From: Oscillospiraceae bacterium
GTDB lineage: Bacteria; Bacillota_A; Clostridia; Oscillospirales; CAG-272
Assembly: GCA_015064195.1 (NCBI GenBank)
Contig: SVSO01000184.1
Location: forward strand, 1 to 5,938
DNA: 5,938 nt
Reading direction: 5' to 3'
The notes under the pieces were generated by a model. It worked only from the letters and a program-made list of their open reading frames with translations. It was not told the origin of the DNA and searched no databases. Numbering within the stretch: the first letter of the stretch is position 1; every line of letters begins with the position of its first letter. This document shows positions 1-5,788 of the stretch, piece after piece. Both the position numbers and the translations under genes were made by a program.

Positions 1-411
1 CATAACGCTGGTGATGCCGTCGATGCCCATCAGGTGTGCGGGAGTGTGAAGGGGAGCGAGGTCGATGCACTTGTTCAGCTTTTCGATAACTTCGGGAGTG
101 ACCAGAACGGACTCGGAGAAGTATGCGCCGCCGTGGACCACGCGGTGACCGACAGCCTCGATCTCATCCATGGACTTGATGCAGCCGTATTTCTCGGACG
201 TCAGGGTGTCGATGAGAATCTTTGTCGCTACGCTGTGGTTGGGCATAGCAAGCTCCGCCACGTAATTCTCGCGGCCGGGCATTTTGTGTGTGATCTTGCC
301 GTCGATGCCGATACGCTCGCAGATACCCTTGGAAACCACGTCACCGGTAGCGGTGTCGAACAGCTGATACTTCAGGGAAGAGCTGCCCGCGTTGACAACT
401 AAAACTTTCAT
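1..411 (-). CDS. ackA: Acetate kinase, N-terminal part (cut by window edge)
   Basis: Acetate kinase reversibly transfers phosphate between ATP and acetate; in fermenting bacteria it makes ATP from acetyl phosphate in the cytoplasm. The reverse-strand reading frame starts at ATG 411-409 and stays open to base 1, giving 137 residues of a protein usually near 400. It opens MKVLVVNAGSSSLKYQLFD, the family's N-terminal signature with N7, S10 and S12. GHRVVHGG (88-95) carries the substrate-binding arginine (R90, matching R91 of the Methanosarcina enzyme), and LAPLHTP (118-124) carries the conserved active-site histidine H122. Most relatives have Asn rather than Thr after that histidine. A GGAGG ribosome site lies at 421-425 and a good promoter at 471-499. 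No phosphotransacetylase gene precedes it, so ackA appears to be first in its transcript. The identification is secure; the C-terminal two thirds cannot be assessed. Confidence 0.97.
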   Translation of the reverse strand, partial: MKVLVVNAGSSSLKYQLFDTATGDVVSKGICERIGIDGKITHKMPGRENYVAELAMPNHSVATKILIDTLTSEKYGCIKSMDEIEAVGHRVVHGGAYFSESVLVTPEVIEKLNKCIDLAPLHTPAHLMGIDGITSVM

Positions 412-432
412 TTGAAAAATCCTCCGTAAATC

Positions 433-461
433 TTGCATAATTGCAGAAAATGTGATATAAT
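433..461 (+). promoter_or_regulatory. Extended -10 promoter for tmcAL
   Basis: TTGCAT (433-438), a 17-base spacer and a perfect TATAAT (456-461) preceded by TGA (453-455) form an extended -10 sigma-A-type promoter. The predicted start is near 468, giving a leader of about 120 bases before the tmcAL ATG at 588. A second TTGCA (441-445) lies 8 bases after the first, and a third (494-498) lies in the opposing -35; these could be operator half-sites, which is speculative. The leader from 468 to 587 holds no recognised riboswitch. Confidence 0.65.
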
Positions 462-470
462 TACCTATAT

Positions 471-499
471 ATTATAACGCAAAAAGTCGGGAATTGCAA
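471..499 (-). promoter_or_regulatory. Sigma-A-type promoter for ackA
   Basis: On the minus strand, TTGCAA (494-499) is followed after 17 bases by a perfect TATAAT (471-476). This predicts a start near base 464 and an untranslated leader of about 50 bases, with GGAGG at 421-425 before the ATG at 411. The elements were read by eye, and the start site is inferred. The promoter lies inside the predicted 5' leader of tmcAL, so the two promoters face each other. Confidence 0.7.
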
Positions 500-587
500 G
501 GGGCTTTGTGCATTTTTTAACGTGTGTACAAAAGATTGTCAAAATGTGAACGCCCGACTGTGCATAAAGACAAGAGGGAGACGAAAA

Positions 588-1730
588 ATGAAAGTTACGG
601 CCATCATCTGCGAATACAATCCCTTCCACAACGGCCATGCGCACATGATCGACGAGGTGAGAGGGCGGGGCGAAACGGTGATCGCGGCCATCATGAGCGG
701 CTCGTGGGTACAGCGGGGCGAGCCTGCCATCATCGAAAAATACGCCCGCGCACGGATGGCCATTGCCGGCGGATGCGATCTGGTGCTGGAGCTTCCCGCG
801 CCGTGGTCCATGTCGGGCGCGCAGTTTTTCGCCCGGGCCGGTGTGCATATCGCCGACTGCATCGGTGCGGATGCGCTGGCATTCGGCTCGGAATCGGGAG
901 AGACCTCGCCCCTTCTTGAAACCGCAGAACGGCTGGCCGCGCCTGAATTTTCCGCTGCCATGAAGAATTCGCGGGAGGCGCATCCCGAATGGAGCGCGGC
1001 GAAATTACGGGAGCGCGTGTACGCGGAGCTGTACGGCGAGACGCCCCATTTTTCCGGCTCAAACGACATCCTCGCTCTGGAATATCTCCGCGCCATCCGC
1101 GATCTCGGCGCATCGCTGGAACCGGTCGCCATCCGTCGTGTGGGCGGCGCATACCGTTCGGCGGAGCTTTCGGAGATCTGCTCGGCAACGGCCATCCGCA
1201 GCGCGATTTTTTCAGGAACGGCGCAGCTTTCTCCCTATATGCCGGAAGCGGCGGCGGACATTTTTGCGCCGTACATCGCAGCGGGGCGGTATCATCATCT
1301 GTCCATGCTGGACACGGCGGCGGCGGTGACGCTTTCCCGGGATTCGTCGGAACTTTCCGGCATCATGGAGCTTTCCGGCGGCATGGAGCATCGGCTGTGC
1401 GCATCGGCGCGGCATTATGACACCATCGCGGAGATCATCGCCGCATCGAGGGATTCGCGCTATTCCGACTCCCGCCTGCGCCGCGCCATCGTGTCGGCCA
1501 TGCTGGGCTTCAAAATGTCAGACGCAGACGCGCTTCCGCGGTTTACCAACGTGCTGGCGGCAAATGAAAAAGGCAGGGAAGCGCTGGCGAAAAATCGCGG
1601 GAACGAGCGCATCGCCATCCTTGCAAAGCCCAAGCTCGCGGCAAAGCTCACCGGTGCGGCCATCGATCAGTACGCCGCCAACCGTCGGGCCGAGCGGCTG
1701 TATGAGCTGACGCGGGTAAAATTCTCTTGA
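588..1730 (+). CDS. tmcAL: tRNA(Met) cytidine acetate ligase (TmcAL, YlbM family)
   Basis: TmcAL activates acetate with ATP to acetyl-adenylate and acetylates the wobble cytidine (C34) of elongator tRNA-Met, giving ac4C; this was shown for the Bacillus subtilis protein. The 380-residue product has the nucleotidyltransferase signature EYNPFHNGH (9-17, HIGH-like HNGH), SGSWVQRGEPAIIEKYARAR (37-56), LELP (67-70), GSESG (100-104), SNDILALEYL (158-167) and SATAIR (199-204), then a mostly helical C-terminus with NEKGREAL. Order and spacing match the family, which is usually 380-420 residues. The start is ATG 588 because it has GAGGGAG at 574-580 and begins at the conserved MKVTAIICEYNPF; an in-frame GTG at 522 would add 22 residues unlike the family. 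The gene is divergent from ackA, which also acts on acetate. Its stop codon lies inside the -35 box of the next promoter. No defect seen. Confidence 0.95.
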   Translation: MKVTAIICEYNPFHNGHAHMIDEVRGRGETVIAAIMSGSWVQRGEPAIIEKYARARMAIAGGCDLVLELPAPWSMSGAQFFARAGVHIADCIGADALAFGSESGETSPLLETAERLAAPEFSAAMKNSREAHPEWSAAKLRERVYAELYGETPHFSGSNDILALEYLRAIRDLGASLEPVAIRRVGGAYRSAELSEICSATAIRSAIFSGTAQLSPYMPEAAADIFAPYIAAGRYHHLSMLDTAAAVTLSRDSSELSGIMELSGGMEHRLCASARHYDTIAEIIAASRDSRYSDSRLRRAIVSAMLGFKMSDADALPRFTNVLAANEKGREALAKNRGNERIAILAKPKLAAKLTGAAIDQYAANRRAERLYELTRVKFS

Positions 1731-1755
1731 CTTTTGCTGACAGGTGTGCTATAAT
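1727..1755 (+). promoter_or_regulatory. Strong extended -10 promoter of the PHP/pur operon
   Basis: TTGACT (1727-1732, five of six consensus bases), a 17-base spacer and a perfect TATAAT (1750-1755) preceded by TGC (1747-1749) make a near-ideal sigma-A promoter. The TGA stop of tmcAL (1728-1730) is contained in the -35 box. Predicted transcription starts near 1762, leaving a leader of only about 28 bases before the ATG at 1790. That is too short for a purine riboswitch, and I see no PurBox-like site. This is the best-matching promoter in the window and probably drives all five downstream genes. Confidence 0.8.
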
Positions 1756-1789
1756 GATATGGAAAAAAACCACAGGAAAGGAAAGAAAA

Positions 1790-2674
1790 ATGACGAAATT
1801 CGCAAATATTCATCTTCATTCGACCTATTCTGACGGCATTTTCACGCCGGAGGAGCTGTGTGACCTGGCCCTTACGATGGGGCACGGCGCACTTGCACTG
1901 GCCGATCATCAGACCGATGTGGGATATGCGGAGCTGGAGCTTGCCGCGAAAAAGCGAGGTCTTGAATGCATCCGCGGCATGGAGACCACGGCGCGCTATG
2001 AATCATACGGCCTGCATATCACTGCCTATGATTTTGACCCGACACATCCGAAAATGGCGGAATTTCTGCGCATCAACGAAGAATCCGCACACATTGTGAC
2101 GAAGGGCAAATTTGATGCAATGGCGGCGGCCGGTGATGTGATGTCCCTCCGCTGGCAGGATGTGCTGGACGATGCGCCGCCTCATGCATGGCTCTGCAAC
2201 GAGCATATTTTCGCATCCCTCATCAAACGCTGCGGCTTTACGCAGAAGGATTACTGGAGCTGGATCCCCAAATTCCGCGCGGCAAGATCGAGCGCAAAGC
2301 CCACCTTTACCGATCCGACAGCGGATGTCATGATCGGCATCATCCGGGATGCCGGCGGTGTGGCCTGCCTGGCCCATCCGCACGGTCAGACCCATCTGCT
2401 TCCGGCGCTTTATCAGCTGGGACTGTTCGGAGCGGAGTATGACCATCCCGATATTACGGCTGACGATACAGCGGAGGTGCTGAAATTTGCCGCCGCGCAC
2501 CCGTTTTATCTGACCGGCGGCACCGATCACACGGGAATTCCGGGCGATAACATGATTCGCGGCGATATTCCAAACAGAGATCCGGAGGAAATCCCCACGC
2601 CGCTGGATGCAGACGTGCGGTGCGGCATGACCCGCGAAGAATTCGATGCACTCAAGGCAAGGATCTACGGCTGA
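1790..2674 (+). CDS. PHP-domain metal-dependent phosphoesterase, copy A
   Basis: This 294-residue cytoplasmic protein belongs to the PHP (polymerase and histidinol phosphatase) superfamily, whose members hydrolyse phosphate esters with a cluster of two or three metals. Metal-ligand motifs run in family order: HLHSTYSDG (H8, H10, D15), ADHQT (D39, H40), GMET (E65), LHITAYDFDP (H76), AHPHGQ (H196) and GGTDHTG (D246, H247). Length and layout resemble the TrpH/YciV group, which acts on 3',5'-bisphosphate nucleotides and short RNA, but the substrate here is unknown. The usual last motif is GGSDxHG; here the histidine sits directly after Asp. Start ATG 1790 has AGGAAAGG upstream (1774-1781) and fits the HxH motif; an in-frame TTG at 1727 lies within the promoter and is rejected. 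It is first in the operon, 39 bases before purE. Copy B (3205-4086) is about 56% identical without gaps after residue 2. Confidence 0.9.
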   Translation: MTKFANIHLHSTYSDGIFTPEELCDLALTMGHGALALADHQTDVGYAELELAAKKRGLECIRGMETTARYESYGLHITAYDFDPTHPKMAEFLRINEESAHIVTKGKFDAMAAAGDVMSLRWQDVLDDAPPHAWLCNEHIFASLIKRCGFTQKDYWSWIPKFRAARSSAKPTFTDPTADVMIGIIRDAGGVACLAHPHGQTHLLPALYQLGLFGAEYDHPDITADDTAEVLKFAAAHPFYLTGGTDHTGIPGDNMIRGDIPNRDPEEIPTPLDADVRCGMTREEFDALKARIYG

Positions 2675-2713
2675 CAAAATTCAGAAATTATTACAACCGA
2701 AAGGATACAAAAA

Positions 2714-3208
2714 ATGAAAAAAGTTGCAGTTATCATGGGCAGCGATTCCGATCTGCCCGTTGTTAAGAAATGTCTCGATCAGCTGGAAAAATTCGGCATT
2801 CCCTATGAGGCTCACGTGATCAGCGCACACCGCACGCCCCGTCAGGCGGAGGCTTTTGCATCCGGTGCGAAGGAGAACGGCTTCGGCGTGATCATCGCGG
2901 CGGCCGGAAAAGCGGCGCATCTGGGCGGCGTTATCGCAGCTTACACCACACTGCCGGTCATCGGCATTCCCGTAAAATCGTCCACCATGGACGGTCTGGA
3001 TTCGCTGCTCTCCATGGTGCAGATGCCGGGCGGAATTCCGGTCGCCACCGTGGCCATCGACGGCGCACAGAACGCGGCGATCCTCGCGGCACAGATGCTG
3101 GCACTCTCCGACGATGCACTGGCAAAGAAGCTTGAGGTGTTCAAGGCGGAAATGGAATCCGGTGTTGTGGAAAAAGACGCGAAATTACAGGAAGAACTCG
3201 CAAAATGA
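2714..3208 (+). CDS. purE: N5-carboxyaminoimidazole ribonucleotide mutase PurE (class I)
   Basis: PurE converts N5-CAIR to CAIR in de novo purine synthesis. The 164-residue product has GSDSD (9-13), SAHRTP (37-42, with catalytic-type H39), [11 protein letters not shown] (62-72), PVIGIPV (81-87), [12 protein letters not shown] (96-107) and [13 protein letters not shown] (110-122). SAHRTP and the VQMPGG segment place it with the bacterial class I mutases rather than the class II AIR carboxylases. The AGGAAHLPG loop of better-known enzymes reads AGKAAHLGG here, which I believe is a clostridial variant. A GAAAGGA ribosome site (2699-2705) precedes ATG 2714. Class I enzymes normally depend on PurK to supply N5-CAIR; purK is not in this window. 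The TGA stop overlaps the ATG of the next gene, so the two are likely translationally coupled. The residues after about 131 form a charged helical tail. Confidence 0.96.
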   Translation: MKKVAVIMGSDSDLPVVKKCLDQLEKFGIPYEAHVISAHRTPRQAEAFASGAKENGFGVIIAAAGKAAHLGGVIAAYTTLPVIGIPVKSSTMDGLDSLLSMVQMPGGIPVATVAIDGAQNAAILAAQMLALSDDALAKKLEVFKAEMESGVVEKDAKLQEELAK

Positions 3209-4086
3209 AGTACGCCAATCTTCACCTGCATTCCACCTTTTCCGACGGAACGCACACCCCCGATTCGCTCTGCCGGAAGCTTGTGGAAATGGGATACGCC
3301 GCCTGCTCGCTGACCGATCATCAGACCGCATCGGGATGCCGGATCATGGCGGAAACGGCAAAAAAATACGGCCTCGATTTCATCCCCGGCATGGAGGTCT
3401 ACGGCCGCTTCGACCGGTTTTTACTCCACCTCACCGGCTACGATTTCGATGTGACCCATCCGGCCATGGCGGAGTTTCTGCGCATCAACGAGGAATCCGC
3501 CTACCGTGCGACCAAAGCGCGGTTTGAAGCCTGCATCGCCGAGGGAATGTTCGGCGGCATCACGTGGCAGAACGTGCTGGACGTGACCGAGCCGGGCGCG
3601 TGGATGTGCAACGAGCAGGTATTTCTGGCCATGGTGAAATTCGCCGGACTGACCCAGAAGGATTACTGGCAGTGGATCGCAAAATATAACCAGCCCAAGG
3701 TGGATGAGCCGGTGCTGTATCCGTTCCCGGCGGCGGAAGAAATGATCACGCTCATCCGGAATGCGGGCGGTGTGCCTTGTGTGGCCCATCCGCACGGTCA
3801 GACCCATCTCCTGCCCGCACTTTACAAGGCCGGACTCATGGGCGCGGAGTACGATCATCCGGACATCGATGGGGAGGATTCGGCGGCAGTGGTGGAATTT
3901 GCGAAAACACATAAATTCTACCTCACCGGCGGCACGGATCACACGGGAATCACCGGCAACAACATGATCCGCGGCGACCTGCCAAACCGTTCGACCATCG
4001 GCTTCATTGCACCGCTGGACGCGGACGTGCGGTGCGGCGTCACGCAGGAACAGTTTGAATTATTGAAAACGAGGGAACTTGGATGA
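3205..4086 (+). CDS. PHP-domain metal-dependent phosphoesterase, copy B
   Basis: This second PHP-family hydrolase (293 residues) is a paralogue of copy A: a hand alignment gives about 165 identities over 292 positions with no internal gap. It retains HLHSTFSDG (H7, H9, D14), TDHQT (D38, H39), GMEV (E64), LHLTGYDFD (H75), [18 protein letters not shown] (H195) and GGTDHTG (D245, H246). The two copies differ most around residues 42-50 and 162-171, which may bear on substrate choice. It starts inside the end of purE (ATGA at 3205-3208, AGGAAG at 3189-3194) and ends inside the start of purN (ATGA at 4083-4086), so it is coupled to purine genes on both sides. That suggests a job in purine or nucleotide metabolism, but this is inference. 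As in copy A, the C-terminal ligand motif is D-H-T rather than D-x-H. No signal peptide or membrane segment. Confidence 0.9.
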   Translation: MKYANLHLHSTFSDGTHTPDSLCRKLVEMGYAACSLTDHQTASGCRIMAETAKKYGLDFIPGMEVYGRFDRFLLHLTGYDFDVTHPAMAEFLRINEESAYRATKARFEACIAEGMFGGITWQNVLDVTEPGAWMCNEQVFLAMVKFAGLTQKDYWQWIAKYNQPKVDEPVLYPFPAAEEMITLIRNAGGVPCVAHPHGQTHLLPALYKAGLMGAEYDHPDIDGEDSAAVVEFAKTHKFYLTGGTDHTGITGNNMIRGDLPNRSTIGFIAPLDADVRCGVTQEQFELLKTRELG

Positions 4087-4706
4087 AAAAAATTGCGGTA
4101 CTTGTGTCCGGCGGCGGCACGAATCTTCAGGCAATTCTCGATGCCGAAGCATCGGGAATCATCAAAAGCGGCAAGGTTTCGCTGGTGCTGTCGTCAAAGG
4201 ACGGCGCGTATGCCTTGGAGCGCGCGAAAAATGCGGGCGTGGAAGGCATCGTTGTGGCGAAGAAGGAGTATCCCGACAGAGAGGATTACACCAACGCGGT
4301 GAAGCGTGAGCTGGAAGCGCGGGGCATCGATCTCGTGGTGCTGGCGGGATTCATGATCATCCTCCACGAAAGCTTTTTCACGGCATACGAAAATCGTGTC
4401 ATCAACGTCCATCCGGCGCTGATTCCCAGCTTCTGCGGTGAGGGCTTCTATGGCCTGCACGTGCATGAAGCCGCGCTTGCAAAAGGCGTGAAATTGTCAG
4501 GCGCGACGGTGCATTTTGTCAACGCAGTCTGTGACGGCGGGCCCATCATTGCCCAGAAAGCCGTGGCGGTGATGGAAGGCGACACTCCGGAGATGCTCCA
4601 GCGGCGCATCATGGAGCAGGCGGAATGGAAGATCCTGCCCGAAGCGGTGGAGATGTTCTGCGCCGACCGGCTGAGTGTGGCAGGCGGGATCGTGCATATC
4701 AAATAG
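4083..4706 (+). CDS. purN: Phosphoribosylglycinamide formyltransferase (GAR transformylase)
   Basis: PurN transfers a formyl group from 10-formyltetrahydrofolate to GAR, giving FGAR, the third step of de novo purine synthesis. The 207-residue product begins with the phosphate-binding loop VLVSGGGTNLQAILDA (6-21). It then shows LAGFMIIL (87-94), VINVHPALIPSF (106-117, with catalytic N108 and H110), YGLHVHEAAL (123-132), SGATVHFV (139-146) and CDGGPII (150-156, with catalytic-type D151), followed by DTPEMLQRRI. The GEGFYGLHVHEAAL version is typical of clostridial enzymes. ATG 4083 overlaps the TGA of the preceding PHP gene, and AGGGA at 4072-4076 gives good spacing. An alternative out-of-frame start at 4079 is a shadow. 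Length is normal (E. coli 212). The next gene follows after 18 bases. No purM or purH is seen beside it. Confidence 0.97.
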   Translation: MKKIAVLVSGGGTNLQAILDAEASGIIKSGKVSLVLSSKDGAYALERAKNAGVEGIVVAKKEYPDREDYTNAVKRELEARGIDLVVLAGFMIILHESFFTAYENRVINVHPALIPSFCGEGFYGLHVHEAALAKGVKLSGATVHFVNAVCDGGPIIAQKAVAVMEGDTPEMLQRRIMEQAEWKILPEAVEMFCADRLSVAGGIVHIK

Positions 4707-4724
4707 CGGAAAGGAGAGGCGCAA

Positions 4725-5747
4725 ATGCTTGACATGACTGCCAGATTTACCGAAAACGAGAAAAAAATCACCCTGACCTCCGACAAATATCAGTACACAT
4801 TCGGCTATTATTCCCGCAATCCGTGGGTCTCTGATGACGTGTGCATCATGGCGCGGGCCGAGGATTTCACCAAAAGCGCGGACACAGAGCTTGTGGCGGT
4901 GGATTTTGCGGGCCGTGAGGTGCATGAGCTGGGAATTTCCGATCTCGGCTGGTCGGAATTTGCCGTGCATGGCGAAGATCTCTACTGGATCTCCGACGGC
5001 GTGCTGTATCACCGCAATGTCCGGGGCGGCGAGGTGAAGAAAATCGCCGAAATGCCGGGCATGAACTTCCCCCATATGACCGCGGACGGCAATTATATCA
5101 ACTGGGAAGCCGATCGGGACGGAAAATACTGCGGATTTGTCTGCGATGTCCGCACCGGTGAGGTGACAGAGCTTTGCGCGATGAAGTTCGCCGAGCCGTT
5201 CCCGGTGGCAAATCACATGATGATCTGCCCGACGAATCCGGACATTCTGTTCTTCGCCCATGAAGGCATAACCCAGTACATCTCAAACCGTCTGTGGATC
5301 GCCGAAAAGGGCAGAGAACCCCGTTCCATCGCCCGTCAGCATCTCGATCACAACGGCAATCTCGGCGACTGCTACGGCCATGAAATGTGGGCGGCGGACG
5401 GCAAGGGCGTGTGGTTCGTCAAGTATCCCGTATCGCCTCAGCCGCCCTGCGGTCTGTCCTACGTTGACCTCGCCACCGGCAAAACCACGCTCCATTTCTC
5501 GAAATTCGCATACTGGCACTGCTCCACATCACCGGACGGCCGCTATGTGGGCGCGGATACACTGGAAAATCCGTCGAAGATCGTCGTGGTGGATCTCGAG
5601 ACCCGGGAAGAGCGGTGCGTGGATGTGATCACCAACGGCTGGAAGCATCCGGCGCATCCTCATCCATGCTTCTCGCCGAAGTCGAAATATGTGGCCTACA
5701 ACCATGTCATCGACGGCCGCACCACAGTTTCGGTTTCGCTCATCTGA
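4725..5747 (+). CDS. Beta-propeller protein of the oligogalacturonate lyase (PL22) type
   Basis: The 340-residue product has repeated WD40/TolB-like blade elements (for example SPDGRYVGAD and FSPKSKYVAYNH) and no signal peptide, so it is probably cytoplasmic. Several motifs match the oligogalacturonate lyase family, which splits short pectin fragments inside the cell by beta-elimination. These are CPTNPDILFFAHEG (168-181), RLWIAEKG (189-196), GHEMWAADG (218-226), HCSTSPDG (265-272) and HPAHPHPCFSP (308-318). The HEG, GHExW, H-x-SPDG and HPHP spacing is the basis for the call. From memory, the Yersinia enzyme binds manganese with histidines in the last two of these regions plus a glutamine three residues before HxH; here that place appears to be H308. 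The protein is shorter than typical members (about 385-390), so lyase activity is uncertain and it may be a diverged relative with another substrate. Start ATG 4725 has AGGAG at 4712-4716. It is last in the operon, before the terminator, with no obvious link to purine synthesis. Confidence 0.6.
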   Translation: MLDMTARFTENEKKITLTSDKYQYTFGYYSRNPWVSDDVCIMARAEDFTKSADTELVAVDFAGREVHELGISDLGWSEFAVHGEDLYWISDGVLYHRNVRGGEVKKIAEMPGMNFPHMTADGNYINWEADRDGKYCGFVCDVRTGEVTELCAMKFAEPFPVANHMMICPTNPDILFFAHEGITQYISNRLWIAEKGREPRSIARQHLDHNGNLGDCYGHEMWAADGKGVWFVKYPVSPQPPCGLSYVDLATGKTTLHFSKFAYWHCSTSPDGRYVGADTLENPSKIVVVDLETREERCVDVITNGWKHPAHPHPCFSPKSKYVAYNHVIDGRTTVSVSLI

Positions 5748-5754
5748 ACAAACC

Positions 5755-5782
5755 AAAAGCACCTGCAGAAGCAGGTGCTTTT
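5755..5782. terminator. Bidirectional intrinsic terminator
   Basis: A perfect 12-bp stem, AAAAGCACCTGC (5755-5766) with GCAGGTGCTTTT (5771-5782), closes a four-base AGAA loop. Read on either strand, the stem ends in a short T run preceded by GC-rich pairs. It begins 7 bases after the stop of the plus-strand operon (5747) and lies 6 bases past the stop of the minus-strand gene (5789), so it can serve both convergent transcripts. The T runs are only four bases long, so efficiency is uncertain. Confidence 0.85.
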
Positions 5783-5788
5783 GTGCGC

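Noticed and set aside
34..402. Plus-strand open frame of 122 codons opposite ackA
   Set aside because: It is the antisense shadow of acetate kinase; the minus-strand frame carries all the family motifs, and no ribosome site or promoter serves the plus frame.
495..518. Possible hairpin plus T6 run in the tmcAL leader (attenuator)
   Set aside because: TGCA at 495-498 can pair with TGCA at 509-512 before six Ts, but the stem is four pairs followed by mismatches and wobbles, too weak to call.
485..559. Complementary AGTCGGG (485-491) and CCCGACT (553-559) in the tmcAL leader
   Set aside because: A seven-base pairing across 61 bases could fold the leader, but I find no further helices or riboswitch consensus, so it may be chance.
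522..587. GTG at 522 as an earlier start for tmcAL
   Set aside because: The added 22 residues do not resemble the family, whose N-terminus begins at the MKVTAII segment, and the ATG at 588 has a good GAGGGAG ribosome site.
465..1195. Long minus-strand open frames across tmcAL
   Set aside because: They lie antisense to a clear TmcAL gene, are arginine- and proline-rich as expected of GC-rich shadow frames, and match no family.
2003..2677. 224-codon minus-strand open frame across PHP copy A, and the matching one at 3421-3942 across copy B
   Set aside because: Both are shadows of the PHP genes; their resemblance to each other follows from the paralogy of the sense genes.
4497..5261. 254-codon minus-strand open frame across purN and the propeller gene
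   Set aside because: It spans two well-supported plus-strand genes, has no ribosome site, and is His- and Arg-rich in the way of an antisense frame.
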